DNA of 7,130 nucleotides from assembly GCA_041635755.1 (NCBI GenBank), contig JBFKUL010000152.1:1-7130 (forward strand). The letters are read 5' to 3'. A model generated the notes under the pieces. That model made no database searches, had not been told where the DNA came from, and saw nothing but the letters and a program-made list of their open reading frames with translations. Each line of letters starts with the position of its first letter. Positions within the stretch are counted from its first letter, which is position 1. Of this stretch, positions 1 to 7,115 are shown piece after piece. This stretch comes from JBFKUL01 sp041635755. GTDB lineage: Bacteria; Pseudomonadota; Gammaproteobacteria; Burkholderiales; SG8-39. The position numbers and the translations under genes were made by a program.

Positions 1-2
1 CG

Positions 3-1211
3 ACCGTCAACACGGTGCGCGATGCAGTGGCGCAGAAGCGTACCCGATGCCAGGAGCCGCCCTATGTCGGCTATGCGGCCTATCGCAAGGCCGGCGGCTA
101 CCGGTTGATCGCCGAGTGCTTGGCGGGCAAGCGCTCGCGCGACGAAATCACGCGGATCATGGAAGACTCGGGCCTGCGGGGCCTCGGCGGGGCCGGTTTT
201 CCGGCAGGGCGCAAATGGCGCCTGGTCGCGGCCGAGCCCGCGCCGCGCCTGATGGCGGTGAATATCGACGAGGGAGAGCCCGGCACGTTCAAGGACCGCT
301 GGTACCTCGAGCGCGATCCGCACCGGTTTCTGGAAGGCATGCTGGTTGCCGCGTGGTGTGCGGGGGTGAGCGAGATTTACATCTACCTGCGCGACGAATA
401 CGCGGGGTGCCGCACGGTGCTCGAGCGCGAGCTTGCGCGCCTCAAGCAGCATCCGCCCTGCGCGCTGCCGCCGATGCACCTGCGGCGCGGTGCCGGCGCC
501 TACATCTGCGGCGAGGAATCCGCCATGATCGAGTCGATCGAGGGCAAGCGCGGCATGCCGCGCTTGCGCCCGCCGTATGTCGCGCAGGTCGGCCTGTTCG
601 ATCGCCCGACGCTCGAGCACAACATGGAGACCGTGTACTGGGTGCGCGAGATCGTCGAGAAGGGCGCGGCCTGGTTCGCCTCGCAGGGACGCCGCGGGCG
701 CAAGGGCCTGCGCTCCTTTTCCGTCTCGGGTCGGGTGAAGAAACCCGGGGTGCACCTCGCTCCGGCGGGCATCTCCGTACGCGAGCTGATCGACGAGTAT
801 TGTGGCGGCATGCTCGACGGGCACGTGTTCTACGGCTACTTGCCCGGCGGCGCTTCGGGCGGCATCCTTCCGGCTTCGCTCGGCGATACGGCGCTCGACT
901 TCGACACCCTGCAGGAGCACGGCTGCTTCATCGGCTCGGCGGCGGTGATGATCCTCTCTGAGCGCGACCGCGCAGCCGCGGCGGCGAGGAACGTCATGCG
1001 CTTTTTCAGGGACGAATCGTGCGGCCAATGCACGCCCTGCCGCGTCGGCACCGCGAAGGCGCTCGCGCTCATGGGCGAAAGGAAGTGGAACCAGCCGCTG
1101 CTCAAGGAACTCTCACAGGCAATGAGCGATGCGTCGATTTGCGGCCTGGGGCAGGCAGCGCCGAATCCCGCGCTGTCGGTGATGAAATTCTTTCCCGAAG
1201 AGATCGCGTGA
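3..1211 (+). CDS. NAD-dependent formate dehydrogenase beta subunit (NuoF-like diaphorase), 5'-partial
   Basis: This is the flavin subunit that passes electrons from the formate-oxidising alpha subunit through Fe-S clusters to FMN and NAD+ in a soluble cytoplasmic FDH. The reading frame is open to the first bases of the window, so the GTG at 15 is probably internal and the true start lies upstream. Numbering residues from that GTG, I see the FMN-loop motif GLGGAGFPAGRKW (56-68), the NADH-binding motif NIDEGEPGTFKDR (83-95), the Gly-rich GAGAYICGEES (159-169), and a C-terminal [4Fe-4S] set C336, C339, C342 and C376 in SCGQCTPCRVG and SICGLGQAAPNP. FDH beta subunits of this kind often carry an N-terminal NuoE-like thioredoxin-fold [2Fe-2S] domain of roughly 150-170 residues. 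That part would lie outside the window (inference). The stop codon sits 8 bases before the alpha-subunit ATG, so the two are almost certainly co-transcribed. A complex I NuoF is less likely because the next gene is an FDH catalytic subunit. Confidence 0.93.
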   Translation, partial: TVNTVRDAVAQKRTRCQEPPYVGYAAYRKAGGYRLIAECLAGKRSRDEITRIMEDSGLRGLGGAGFPAGRKWRLVAAEPAPRLMAVNIDEGEPGTFKDRWYLERDPHRFLEGMLVAAWCAGVSEIYIYLRDEYAGCRTVLERELARLKQHPPCALPPMHLRRGAGAYICGEESAMIESIEGKRGMPRLRPPYVAQVGLFDRPTLEHNMETVYWVREIVEKGAAWFASQGRRGRKGLRSFSVSGRVKKPGVHLAPAGISVRELIDEYCGGMLDGHVFYGYLPGGASGGILPASLGDTALDFDTLQEHGCFIGSAAVMILSERDRAAAAARNVMRFFRDESCGQCTPCRVGTAKALALMGERKWNQPLLKELSQAMSDASICGLGQAAPNPALSVMKFFPEEIA

Positions 1212-1219
1212 GGTAAGCG

Positions 1220-4027
1220 ATGGATCGAGCAAGCACGTCTCAGATTGCGACCCTGCCGATCGAGTTCAAGCTGAACGGCAAAACGGTCATCGGTCGACCC
1301 GACGAGCTGATCATCGAGACCGCGAGGCGCCATGGCGTCGAGATCCCGCATCTGTGCTACAAGCCGGGCCTGCGTCCCGACGGCAACTGCCGCGCCTGCA
1401 TGGTCGAGATCAAGGGCGAGCGCGTGCTGGCGCCTTCATGCTGCCGTTACCCCAAGGAAGGCATGGAGGTCACCAGCGATTCGGCGCGCGCGCGTGCGTC
1501 GCAAAAGATGGTGCTAGAGCTTCTCCTCTCGGACATGCCCGAAGCGCACTATCGGGTGGACTCGGAGCTCGATCTGTGGGCCAAGAAGCTCGACCTGGGC
1601 CTGCCGCGCTTCACGGCACGCGAGCAGCCCAGGGCGGACCTGTCGCACCCGGCGATGGCGGTGAACCTGGATGCCTGTATCCAGTGCACGCGCTGCGTGC
1701 GCGCGTGCCGCGAGGAGCAGGTGAACGGCGTGATCGGCTATGCGTTCCGCGGCGAGCATTCCAAGATCGTGTTCGATTTCGACGACCCGATGGGGGCGAG
1801 CACCTGCGTCGCGTGCGGCGAATGCGTGCAGGCGTGCCCGACCGGCGCGCTGATGCCGGCGCGCGCCGCCGGATTGGCCGAAATCGACAAGACGGTCGAT
1901 TCGCTGTGCCCGTTCTGCGGCGTGGGATGCCAGCTCACGTACCACGTGAGCCAGAACAAGATCGCGTTTGTCACCGGGCGCGATGGTCCGGCGAACCACG
2001 GGCGCCTGTGCGTCAAGGGGCGCTACGGATTCGACTACGCGCACCATCCGCATCGGCTGACCCGGCCGCTGATCCGCAAGCCCGGGGTCGCGAAGGGCGC
2101 CGACTTCACGGTCGATCCCGGCAACTGGTCGGAGGTGTTCCGCGAGGCCACCTGGGAGGAGGCGCTCGACGCGGCTGCGAGCGGCCTGAAGCGAATCCGC
2201 GATCAGCATGGGGCGAACGCGCTCGCCGGATTCGGTTCGGCCAAGGGCTCCAACGAAGAGGCGTATCTGTTCCAGAAGCTCGTGCGCACGGGCTTTCGCA
2301 CCAACAACGTCGATCACTGCACGCGCCTGTGCCACGCCTCGTCGGTGGCCGCGCTGCTCGAAGGCATCGGCTCGGGGGCGGTGTCGAATCAGGTGAACGA
2401 CGTGCTACGCGCTTCGGTGGTGCTCATCATCGGCGCCAATCCGACGGTCAACCATCCGGTGGCGGCGACCTGGATCAAGAACGCGGCCGAGCAGGGCGTC
2501 AAGCTGATCGTCGCCGATCCGCGGCGCACCGAGCTCTCGAGCCACGCGACCTATTTCCTGCAGTTCAACCCGGATACCGACGTCGCGCTGCTGAACGCGA
2601 TGATTCATACCATCATCGATGAGGATCTGGTCGACAAAGCCTTCGTCAAGGATCGCACCAGCGGTTTCGAGGCCCTACGGGAGAACGCCAAGGCGTTCAG
2701 CCCCGAGAAGATGGCGCCGATCTGCGGCATCGCCGCCGATACGATCCGCGAGGTGGCACGCCTGTTCGCCACCTCCAAGGGCTCGATGATTCTGTGGGGT
2801 ATGGGCATCAGCCAGCACGTGCACGGCACCGACAATGCGCGCTGTCTGATTGCGCTATCGCTGATGACCGGTCAGATCGGCCGACCGGGCACCGGCCTAC
2901 ACCCGCTGCGCGGGCAGAACAACGTGCAGGGCGCGTCCGACTCGGGCCTGATCCCGATGGTGTTCCCGGATTACCAGCGCGTCGACAACCCCGAGGCAAG
3001 CAAACGCTTCGAGGCACTGTGGGGCACGACGCTCGACAGGAAGCCGGGTCTGACGGTGGTCGAGATCATGGATGCCGCCTACGACGGCAAGATCCGCGGC
3101 ATGTACGTGATGGGCGAGAACCCCGCCATGTCCGATCCGGACGTGGAGCACGCGCGCGAGGCAATGGCCAGGCTCGAGCATCTCGTGGTGCAGGACATCT
3201 TCCTGACCGAGACGGCGTATCTCGCCGACGTGGTGCTGCCGGCGACCGCGTTCCCGGAAAAGGACGGCACTTTCACCAATACCGACCGTATGGTGCAGCT
3301 CGCGCGCAAGGCGATCGAGCCGCCCGGCGAGGCCAAGCCCGATCTGTGGCTCATCCAGGAAATCGCGCGGCGTATCGGGCTTGCCTGGAACTACACGCAT
3401 CCGAAGCAGGTGTTCGCAGAGATGCGCAAGGCGATGGACTCGATCGCCGGCATCACCTGGGAGAGGCTCGAGCGCGACTCGTGCGTCGTGTATCCGTGTG
3501 AAAAGGAAGGCGACCCGGGCGAGCCGGTGGTGTTCCAGACGCATTTCCCGACTGCCACCGGGCGTGCCAAGTTCGTGCCGGCCGACCTGATTCCGGCCAA
3601 CGAGCGGCCCGACCGCGATTACCCGATGGTGCTGATTACCGGGCGCCAGCTCGAGCACTGGCACACGGGCGCCATGACGCGGCGCTCAGGTGTGCTCGAC
3701 GCGATCGAGCCCGAGCCCGTGGCCTCGCTCCATCCGCTCGATCTCGCCGCGCTCAAGGCCAAGCCGGGCGCGATCGTCACCGTGGCGTCGCGCCGGGGCC
3801 GCATTTCGCTCTATGCACGTGCCGACGACGGCATTCCGCGCGGCGCGGTGTTCATCCCGTTCGCGTACTACGAGGCGGCCGCCAACCTGCTCACCAATCC
3901 GGCGCTCGACCCGTTCGGCAAGATCCCGGAATTCAAGTACTGTGCGGTCAAGATCACGCGGGGCGGTGCCGAGCCGGGAGATCCCGGCTACGGCAAGGGG
4001 CGCGCGCTCGCGGAAATGTACGGCTAG
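1220..4027 (+). CDS. NAD-dependent formate dehydrogenase alpha subunit (Mo/W-bis-MGD, Fe-S)
   Basis: This is the catalytic subunit, which interconverts formate and CO2 at a molybdenum- or tungsten-bis-MGD centre; the metal cannot be told from sequence. Domains in order: a NuoG-like [2Fe-2S] ferredoxin domain with C46, C57, C60 and C74; a double [4Fe-4S] ferredoxin domain with C153/156/159/163 and C196/199/202/206; the cofactor-proximal [4Fe-4S] set C230, C233, C237 and C264; the bis-MGD oxidoreductase core; and a C-terminal dinucleotide-binding domain from about residue 800 (LITGRQLEHWHTGAMTRRSG). The expected active-site residues are C371-H372 in DHCTRLCHASS, where cysteine takes the place that selenocysteine has in some FDHs, and R564 in HPLRGQNNVQGAS. 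The length of 935 residues suits the family. The ATG has GAGGT five bases upstream, overlapping the end of the preceding gene's stop codon. No Cys lies between 75 and 153, so the NuoG-type His-Cys3 cluster seems absent. The overall character and gene order resemble the two-subunit FDH1 class of Methylobacterium (from memory, not searched). Confidence 0.95.
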   Translation: MDRASTSQIATLPIEFKLNGKTVIGRPDELIIETARRHGVEIPHLCYKPGLRPDGNCRACMVEIKGERVLAPSCCRYPKEGMEVTSDSARARASQKMVLELLLSDMPEAHYRVDSELDLWAKKLDLGLPRFTAREQPRADLSHPAMAVNLDACIQCTRCVRACREEQVNGVIGYAFRGEHSKIVFDFDDPMGASTCVACGECVQACPTGALMPARAAGLAEIDKTVDSLCPFCGVGCQLTYHVSQNKIAFVTGRDGPANHGRLCVKGRYGFDYAHHPHRLTRPLIRKPGVAKGADFTVDPGNWSEVFREATWEEALDAAASGLKRIRDQHGANALAGFGSAKGSNEEAYLFQKLVRTGFRTNNVDHCTRLCHASSVAALLEGIGSGAVSNQVNDVLRASVVLIIGANPTVNHPVAATWIKNAAEQGVKLIVADPRRTELSSHATYFLQFNPDTDVALLNAMIHTIIDEDLVDKAFVKDRTSGFEALRENAKAFSPEKMAPICGIAADTIREVARLFATSKGSMILWGMGISQHVHGTDNARCLIALSLMTGQIGRPGTGLHPLRGQNNVQGASDSGLIPMVFPDYQRVDNPEASKRFEALWGTTLDRKPGLTVVEIMDAAYDGKIRGMYVMGENPAMSDPDVEHAREAMARLEHLVVQDIFLTETAYLADVVLPATAFPEKDGTFTNTDRMVQLARKAIEPPGEAKPDLWLIQEIARRIGLAWNYTHPKQVFAEMRKAMDSIAGITWERLERDSCVVYPCEKEGDPGEPVVFQTHFPTATGRAKFVPADLIPANERPDRDYPMVLITGRQLEHWHTGAMTRRSGVLDAIEPEPVASLHPLDLAALKAKPGAIVTVASRRGRISLYARADDGIPRGAVFIPFAYYEAAANLLTNPALDPFGKIPEFKYCAVKITRGGAEPGDPGYGKGRALAEMYG

Positions 4028-4032
4028 GGGCT

Positions 4033-4050
4033 GCAACCGCGCGGCGGTGC
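4033..4050 (+). terminator. GC-rich hairpin after the formate dehydrogenase operon (weak terminator candidate)
   Basis: ACCGC (4036-4040) and GCGGT (4044-4048) pair around a GCG loop. Two more pairs are possible (4033-4034 with 4049-4050) if A4035 is bulged. It lies 6 bases after the alpha-subunit stop codon. No T-run follows, so it is not a classic intrinsic terminator, and read-through into fhs remains possible. Confidence 0.22.
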
Positions 4051-4051
4051 G

Positions 4052-4067
4052 CTTGACTTCCGTCAAG
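4052..4067. promoter_or_regulatory. FNR/CRP-family-type operator palindrome upstream of fhs
   Basis: CTTGAC-TTCC-GTCAAG is a perfect 6+6 inverted repeat with a 4-base centre. The inner TTGAC-N4-GTCAA matches the general layout of FNR, Anr, Dnr and FixK-type sites (classical FNR box TTGAT-N4-ATCAA). Its centre at 4059.5 lies 30.5 bases upstream of a TATAGT hexamer, so a start site near 4101 would place it at about -41.5, the class II activator position. The family of the regulator is inferred from the palindrome alone. Confidence 0.6.
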
Positions 4068-4089
4068 GCGGCGCGCAACCACGCCCTCC

Positions 4090-4095
4090 TATAGT
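4090..4095 (+). promoter_or_regulatory. fhs: -10 element of the fhs promoter
   Basis: TATAGT matches five of six consensus -10 bases (TATAAT) in an otherwise GC-rich spacer. The expected transcription start is about 4101-4102, giving a leader of about 32 bases before the fhs ATG at 4133. There is no properly spaced -35 hexamer: the TTGACT at 4053 is 31 bases away and is part of the operator palindrome. This fits a promoter that depends on an activator. Confidence 0.5.
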
Positions 4096-4132
4096 CCCCG
4101 ACTCTTCGAAGAACGAATCCGCAGGAGACCCC

Positions 4133-5803
4133 ATGGCATCCGACATCGAAATTGCACAGGCGGCCAAACTGCAGCGCATCGCCAAGGTGGCGCGCGAGAA
4201 GCTCGGCATTTCGGAGGATCATCTCGAGCCCTACGGCCACTTCAAGGCCAAGATCGCGCTCGAGTACGTCGAGAGCCTGAAGGGGCGCAAGGACGGCAAA
4301 CTGATCCTGGTGACTGCGATGACGCCCACCCCTGCGGGCGAGGGCAAGACCACCACCACGGTCGGCCTGGGCGACGCGCTCAATCACATCGGCAAGAAGG
4401 CGATGATCTGCCTGCGCGAGCCCTCGCTCGGCCCGGTGTTCGGCATGAAGGGCGGCGCCGCGGGCGGCGGTCATGCGCAGGTCGTGCCGATGGAAGACAT
4501 CAACCTGCACTTCACCGGCGACTTCAACGCCATCGCGCTGGCGAACAACCTGCTTGCGGCGATGCTCGACAATCATATCCACCACGGCAACGAGCTCGGC
4601 ATCGACGTGCGGCGCATCGCCTGGAAGCGCGTCGTGGACATGAACGACCGCGCGCTGCGCGACATTACCGTGTCGCTCGGCGGGCCGGGCAACGGCTACC
4701 CGCGCCAGGACGGCTTCGACATCGTGGTGGCTTCCGAGGTCATGGCGATCTTCTGCCTCGCGACCTCACTGGAGGACCTGAAGAAGCGCCTCGGGAACAT
4801 CGTTGTCGGCTACACCCGCGAGCAGAAGCCGGTCACCGCGCGCGAATTGAACGCGCACGGCGCGATGACCGTGCTGCTCAAGGACGCGCTCAAGCCCAAC
4901 CTGGTGCAGACGCTCGAGAACAACCCGGCCATCATCCACGGCGGACCCTTCGCCAACATCGCGCACGGCTGCAACAGCGTGATTGCGACAAAGTCGGCGC
5001 TCAAGCTCGCCGATTACGTGGTCACCGAGGCGGGCTTCGGCGCCGATCTTGGCGCCGAGAAGTTCCTCGACATCAAGTGCCGCAAGTCCGGGCTGCGGCC
5101 GAACGCCGCGGTGATCGTGGCGACGATCCGCGCGCTCAAGTACCACGGTGGCGCGGACCTGAAGACCATCAACCAGGAGAACGTGGCGGCGCTCGAGAAG
5201 GGGCTCGTCAACCTCGAGCGGCACGTCGAGAATGTGCAGGACGTGTACGGCATTCCGTGCGTGGTGTCGATCAACCGCTTTACGGCCGACACCGACGCGG
5301 AGATCGAGGCGTGCAAGGCGCGCATGGCGAAGCTTGGCGTGAGCGTGGTGCTCGCGACGCACTGGGGCGACGGCGGCAAGGGCGCCGCCGAGCTCGCCAA
5401 GATGGTGGTCGCGATGTGTGACAAGCCCGCGAAGCCCAAATTCGTCTACGAGGACAGCGACAGCCTATGGGACAAGATCGGCAAGATCGCCAGGCAGGTC
5501 TACCGAGCCTCGGAGGTGACCGCGGATGCCAAGGTGCGCGGCCAGATCAAGAAATTGCAGGAAGACGGCTACGGCAACTACCCGGTGTGCGTCGCCAAGA
5601 CGCAGTACTCGTTCTCGACCGACGCGCAGCTGCGCGGCGCGCCCAGCGGGCATTCGATCAACGTGCGCGAAGTGCGCCTCGCGGCGGGCGCCGAGTTCAT
5701 CGTCATGGTCTGCGGCGATATCATGACCATGCCGGGCCTGCCCAAGGTGCCCTCGGCCAACAAGATCGACCTGGTCGAGGGCAGGGTCGTCGGCCTGTTC
5801 TAG
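4133..5803 (+). CDS. fhs: formate--tetrahydrofolate ligase (10-formyl-THF synthetase)
   Basis: This cytoplasmic enzyme catalyses ATP + formate + THF to 10-formyl-THF + ADP + Pi, bringing formate into the folate one-carbon pool; it is called ftfL in methylotrophs. The 556-residue length is normal for bacterial enzymes of the family. Visible motifs are the P-loop region TPTPAGEGKTTTT (64-76), the signature REPSLGPVFGMKGGAAGGGH (95-114), HFTGDFNAI (126-134), HGGPFANIAHGCNS (269-282) and VTEAGFGADLGAEKF (297-311). The start is supported by AGGAG at 4123-4127, five bases before the ATG, and by the usual short N-terminus. The gene lies 105 bases downstream of the FDH alpha gene on the same strand and has its own probable promoter with an FNR-type operator. 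FDH and Fhs side by side imply coupling of formate or CO2 to C1-folates. The gene is intact, with no frameshift. Confidence 0.98.
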   Translation: MASDIEIAQAAKLQRIAKVAREKLGISEDHLEPYGHFKAKIALEYVESLKGRKDGKLILVTAMTPTPAGEGKTTTTVGLGDALNHIGKKAMICLREPSLGPVFGMKGGAAGGGHAQVVPMEDINLHFTGDFNAIALANNLLAAMLDNHIHHGNELGIDVRRIAWKRVVDMNDRALRDITVSLGGPGNGYPRQDGFDIVVASEVMAIFCLATSLEDLKKRLGNIVVGYTREQKPVTARELNAHGAMTVLLKDALKPNLVQTLENNPAIIHGGPFANIAHGCNSVIATKSALKLADYVVTEAGFGADLGAEKFLDIKCRKSGLRPNAAVIVATIRALKYHGGADLKTINQENVAALEKGLVNLERHVENVQDVYGIPCVVSINRFTADTDAEIEACKARMAKLGVSVVLATHWGDGGKGAAELAKMVVAMCDKPAKPKFVYEDSDSLWDKIGKIARQVYRASEVTADAKVRGQIKKLQEDGYGNYPVCVAKTQYSFSTDAQLRGAPSGHSINVREVRLAAGAEFIVMVCGDIMTMPGLPKVPSANKIDLVEGRVVGLF

Positions 5804-5989
5804 CACAGCCCCGCACACGTTTCGCGCGCCGGGTTTCTCCGCGCAACGGGGTGGCGCGTGTATTCCGATCGGCTTACACGCCGGCGCGGACCGGCAAAAC
5901 GCCCCGCGCACCTCGTGTCGGCCGTGTAGAATCCGGCGCGATTTTCGACACCCTGCCAGCCCCACGACCACCGACGAGCGCACCTTGCC
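5804..5989. other. intergenic spacer between fhs and the exchanger gene
   Basis: This stretch has no convincing gene. It contains small GC-rich inverted repeats: GCGCG (5824-5828) with CGCGC (5840-5844), and GCCGG (5880-5884) with CCGGC (5891-5895). Neither is followed by a T-run, so no intrinsic terminator for fhs can be called with confidence. No copy of the CTTGAC-N4-GTCAAG palindrome is present here, unlike the other two intergenic regions. Confidence 0.5.
5927..5932 (+). promoter_or_regulatory. possible -10 element for the cation exchanger gene
   Basis: TAGAAT (five of six matches to TATAAT) lies 57 bases before the ATG at 5990, preceded by TG directly at its 5' edge. No recognisable -35 hexamer is seen at 16-18 bases upstream (the region is CG-rich), so the call is tentative. 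The predicted leader would be about 50 bases. Confidence 0.35.
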
Positions 5990-6982
5990 ATGGAAAGTCT
6001 GACCTCCGTCCTGATCACGTTCTTTGCCAGCGCGGCCTTCGTGGTGATGGCCGGCATCGGGCTTGCCCGTTTCGGCGACGAGCTTGCCGAGAAGACCGGT
6101 TGGGGCACGCTCTGGGTCGGCACGCTTCTCGTGGGCATCGCCACCTCGCTGCCCGAGCTGACCGTGAATATCTCGGCCGTCTGGCTGGAGAACTCACCTG
6201 GCCTTGCGCTCGGCAACGTATTCGGCGCGAACATGCTGAACGTCTTCGTGCTGGGGACCGTCGCGCTGATCTTCGGCGCCTCGAAGATCTTCAGCAAGAC
6301 GGGACGCGATACCGAGCTGCTGATCCTGATCGGCATCGGCATGGTGGGCGTTGCCGGTCTGGTGGCGGGCACCGGCGACCTCAAGCTCGGACCGACCAGC
6401 CTGGGCGGGCTGCTGCTGCTCGCCGGGTATATCGGGGGCATGCGGGTGGTCTATACCGCGGGGCGCACCCACATGCATCTGGAGGATATTCCGGAGCCTT
6501 CCGGCAGCGCGCGCAATGCCTGGATCGGGTTCGGCATCTCGGTGGCGGTGGTGATCATCGCCGGACGCTACCTTGCGGCGAGCGCCGATAGCCTGGCGGA
6601 AATCACCGGCATCGGCGCGAGCTTCGTCGGCGTGCTGCTGGTGTCAATCGTGACCACCCTGCCGGAAGGCTCGGTGACCATCGCGGCCAGCTTGCGTCGC
6701 TCATACGGCATCGTCCTGGGCAACGTGTTCGGCAGCTGCGCCTTCAACGTCTCGATCATCTTCTTTGCTGACCTGTTCCACTCGCCCGGGCCCTTGCTCC
6801 GCACCATGGAGCCGGCGCACTTCGTGGCCGCCGTGGCGGCCTTCGTCCTGATGAGCATGAGCTACGCGCTGCTCAGGAGCTACCAGAGTGGCAGAATGAA
6901 GTGGACCCGGACCTTTACGCCGATCATCCCTGTCCTCTATGTCGCGGCGCTGTACGCCGTGTTTACTCTCTCAAGGGGCTAG
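5990..6982 (+). CDS. CaCA-family sodium/calcium (cation) exchanger, YrbG-like integral membrane protein
   Basis: This is an inner-membrane antiporter predicted to exchange Ca2+ (or another cation) for Na+ or H+. The 330 residues form about ten hydrophobic segments with the two-fold alpha-repeat layout of the family. Alpha-1 has ATSLPE (51-56) and GNVFGANMLN (75-84). Alpha-2 has TTLPE (222-226) and GNVFGSCAFN (244-253). The acidic residues E56 and E226 are the expected central ion ligands. A hydrophilic loop at about 157-176 (rich in H, E and P) separates the halves, as is common in the family. The length is close to that of E. coli YrbG. The ATG at 5990 places the first membrane segment at the N-terminus; the Shine-Dalgarno sequence is weak (GACGAG around 5973-5978). 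No link to the formate genes is evident. The family assignment is firm, but the transported ions are unknown. Confidence 0.9.
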   Translation: MESLTSVLITFFASAAFVVMAGIGLARFGDELAEKTGWGTLWVGTLLVGIATSLPELTVNISAVWLENSPGLALGNVFGANMLNVFVLGTVALIFGASKIFSKTGRDTELLILIGIGMVGVAGLVAGTGDLKLGPTSLGGLLLLAGYIGGMRVVYTAGRTHMHLEDIPEPSGSARNAWIGFGISVAVVIIAGRYLAASADSLAEITGIGASFVGVLLVSIVTTLPEGSVTIAASLRRSYGIVLGNVFGSCAFNVSIIFFADLFHSPGPLLRTMEPAHFVAAVAAFVLMSMSYALLRSYQSGRMKWTRTFTPIIPVLYVAALYAVFTLSRG

Positions 6983-6991
6983 ATAGGCGAA

Positions 6992-7011
6992 GCGCTGCGG
7001 CGCAACAGCGC
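6992..7011 (+). terminator. hairpin after the exchanger gene (weak terminator candidate)
   Basis: GCGCTG (6992-6997) and CAGCGC (7006-7011) form a perfect 6-bp stem with an 8-base loop, starting 10 bases after the exchanger stop codon. The position suits a terminator, but no T-tract follows. Confidence 0.3.
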
Positions 7012-7033
7012 GCGTCGATCCCCGGCGCGGAAT

Positions 7034-7049
7034 CTTGACCGCAGTCAAG
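7034..7049. promoter_or_regulatory. second FNR/CRP-family-type operator palindrome
   Basis: CTTGAC-CGCA-GTCAAG is the same perfect inverted repeat as upstream of fhs, with identical arms and centre length; the copies differ only in the four central bases, and GC follows the right arm in both. It is centred at 7041.5 in a non-coding stretch, upstream of a possible start codon at 7116/7119. The repetition of this site in two intergenic regions supports a real regulator-binding element. Confidence 0.58.
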
Positions 7050-7071
7050 GCCCGGAAATGGATTCCATATC

Positions 7072-7077
7072 GAGAAT
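7072..7077 (+). promoter_or_regulatory. -10-like hexamer paired with the second operator
   Basis: GAGAAT (four of six matches to TATAAT) begins 30.5 bases from the palindrome centre, exactly the offset of TATAGT from the fhs operator. As a -10 box it is weak and would need an activator. The predicted start site is near 7083. Confidence 0.3.
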
Positions 7078-7115
7078 GCGGGGCACGCTGGCGCAGACTG
7101 GCGAGCAAACGGGAT

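Noticed and set aside
15..17. GTG at 15 as the true start of the FDH beta subunit
   Set aside because: The frame is open upstream to the window edge, no Shine-Dalgarno is visible, and related beta subunits have an additional N-terminal domain. The gene is treated as 5'-partial.
1514..2335. Antisense open frame of 273 codons within the FDH alpha gene
   Set aside because: It is a shadow of a highly conserved coding region with low-complexity composition and no domain motifs. The 255-codon antisense frame at 2897-3664 is rejected for the same reason.
3..4027. Respiratory complex I genes nuoF-nuoG
   Set aside because: The second protein has a complete bis-MGD FDH active site (C371, H372, R564) and a full C-terminal dinucleotide-binding domain, and no other nuo genes are seen.
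4053..4095. TTGACT (4053-4058) plus TATAGT as an ordinary sigma70 promoter
   Set aside because: The spacer would be 31 bases, far beyond 16-19. TTGAC is better explained as the left arm of the palindrome.
3686..4585. Long antisense open frame (299 codons) spanning the fhs promoter
   Set aside because: Its composition is that of a high-GC shadow frame (rich in Arg, His, Leu and Ala), with no recognisable domain. It overlaps two strong genes and the promoter.
5824..5895. Inverted repeats in the fhs-exchanger spacer as a rho-independent terminator
   Set aside because: The stems are only 5 bp and no T-run follows. Such repeats are expected in GC-rich DNA.
5467..6591. 374-codon + strand frame crossing the fhs end, the spacer and the exchanger start
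   Set aside because: It is out of frame with two well-supported genes, rich in Arg, Gly and Ala, and lacks any family motif. It is a GC-driven shadow frame.
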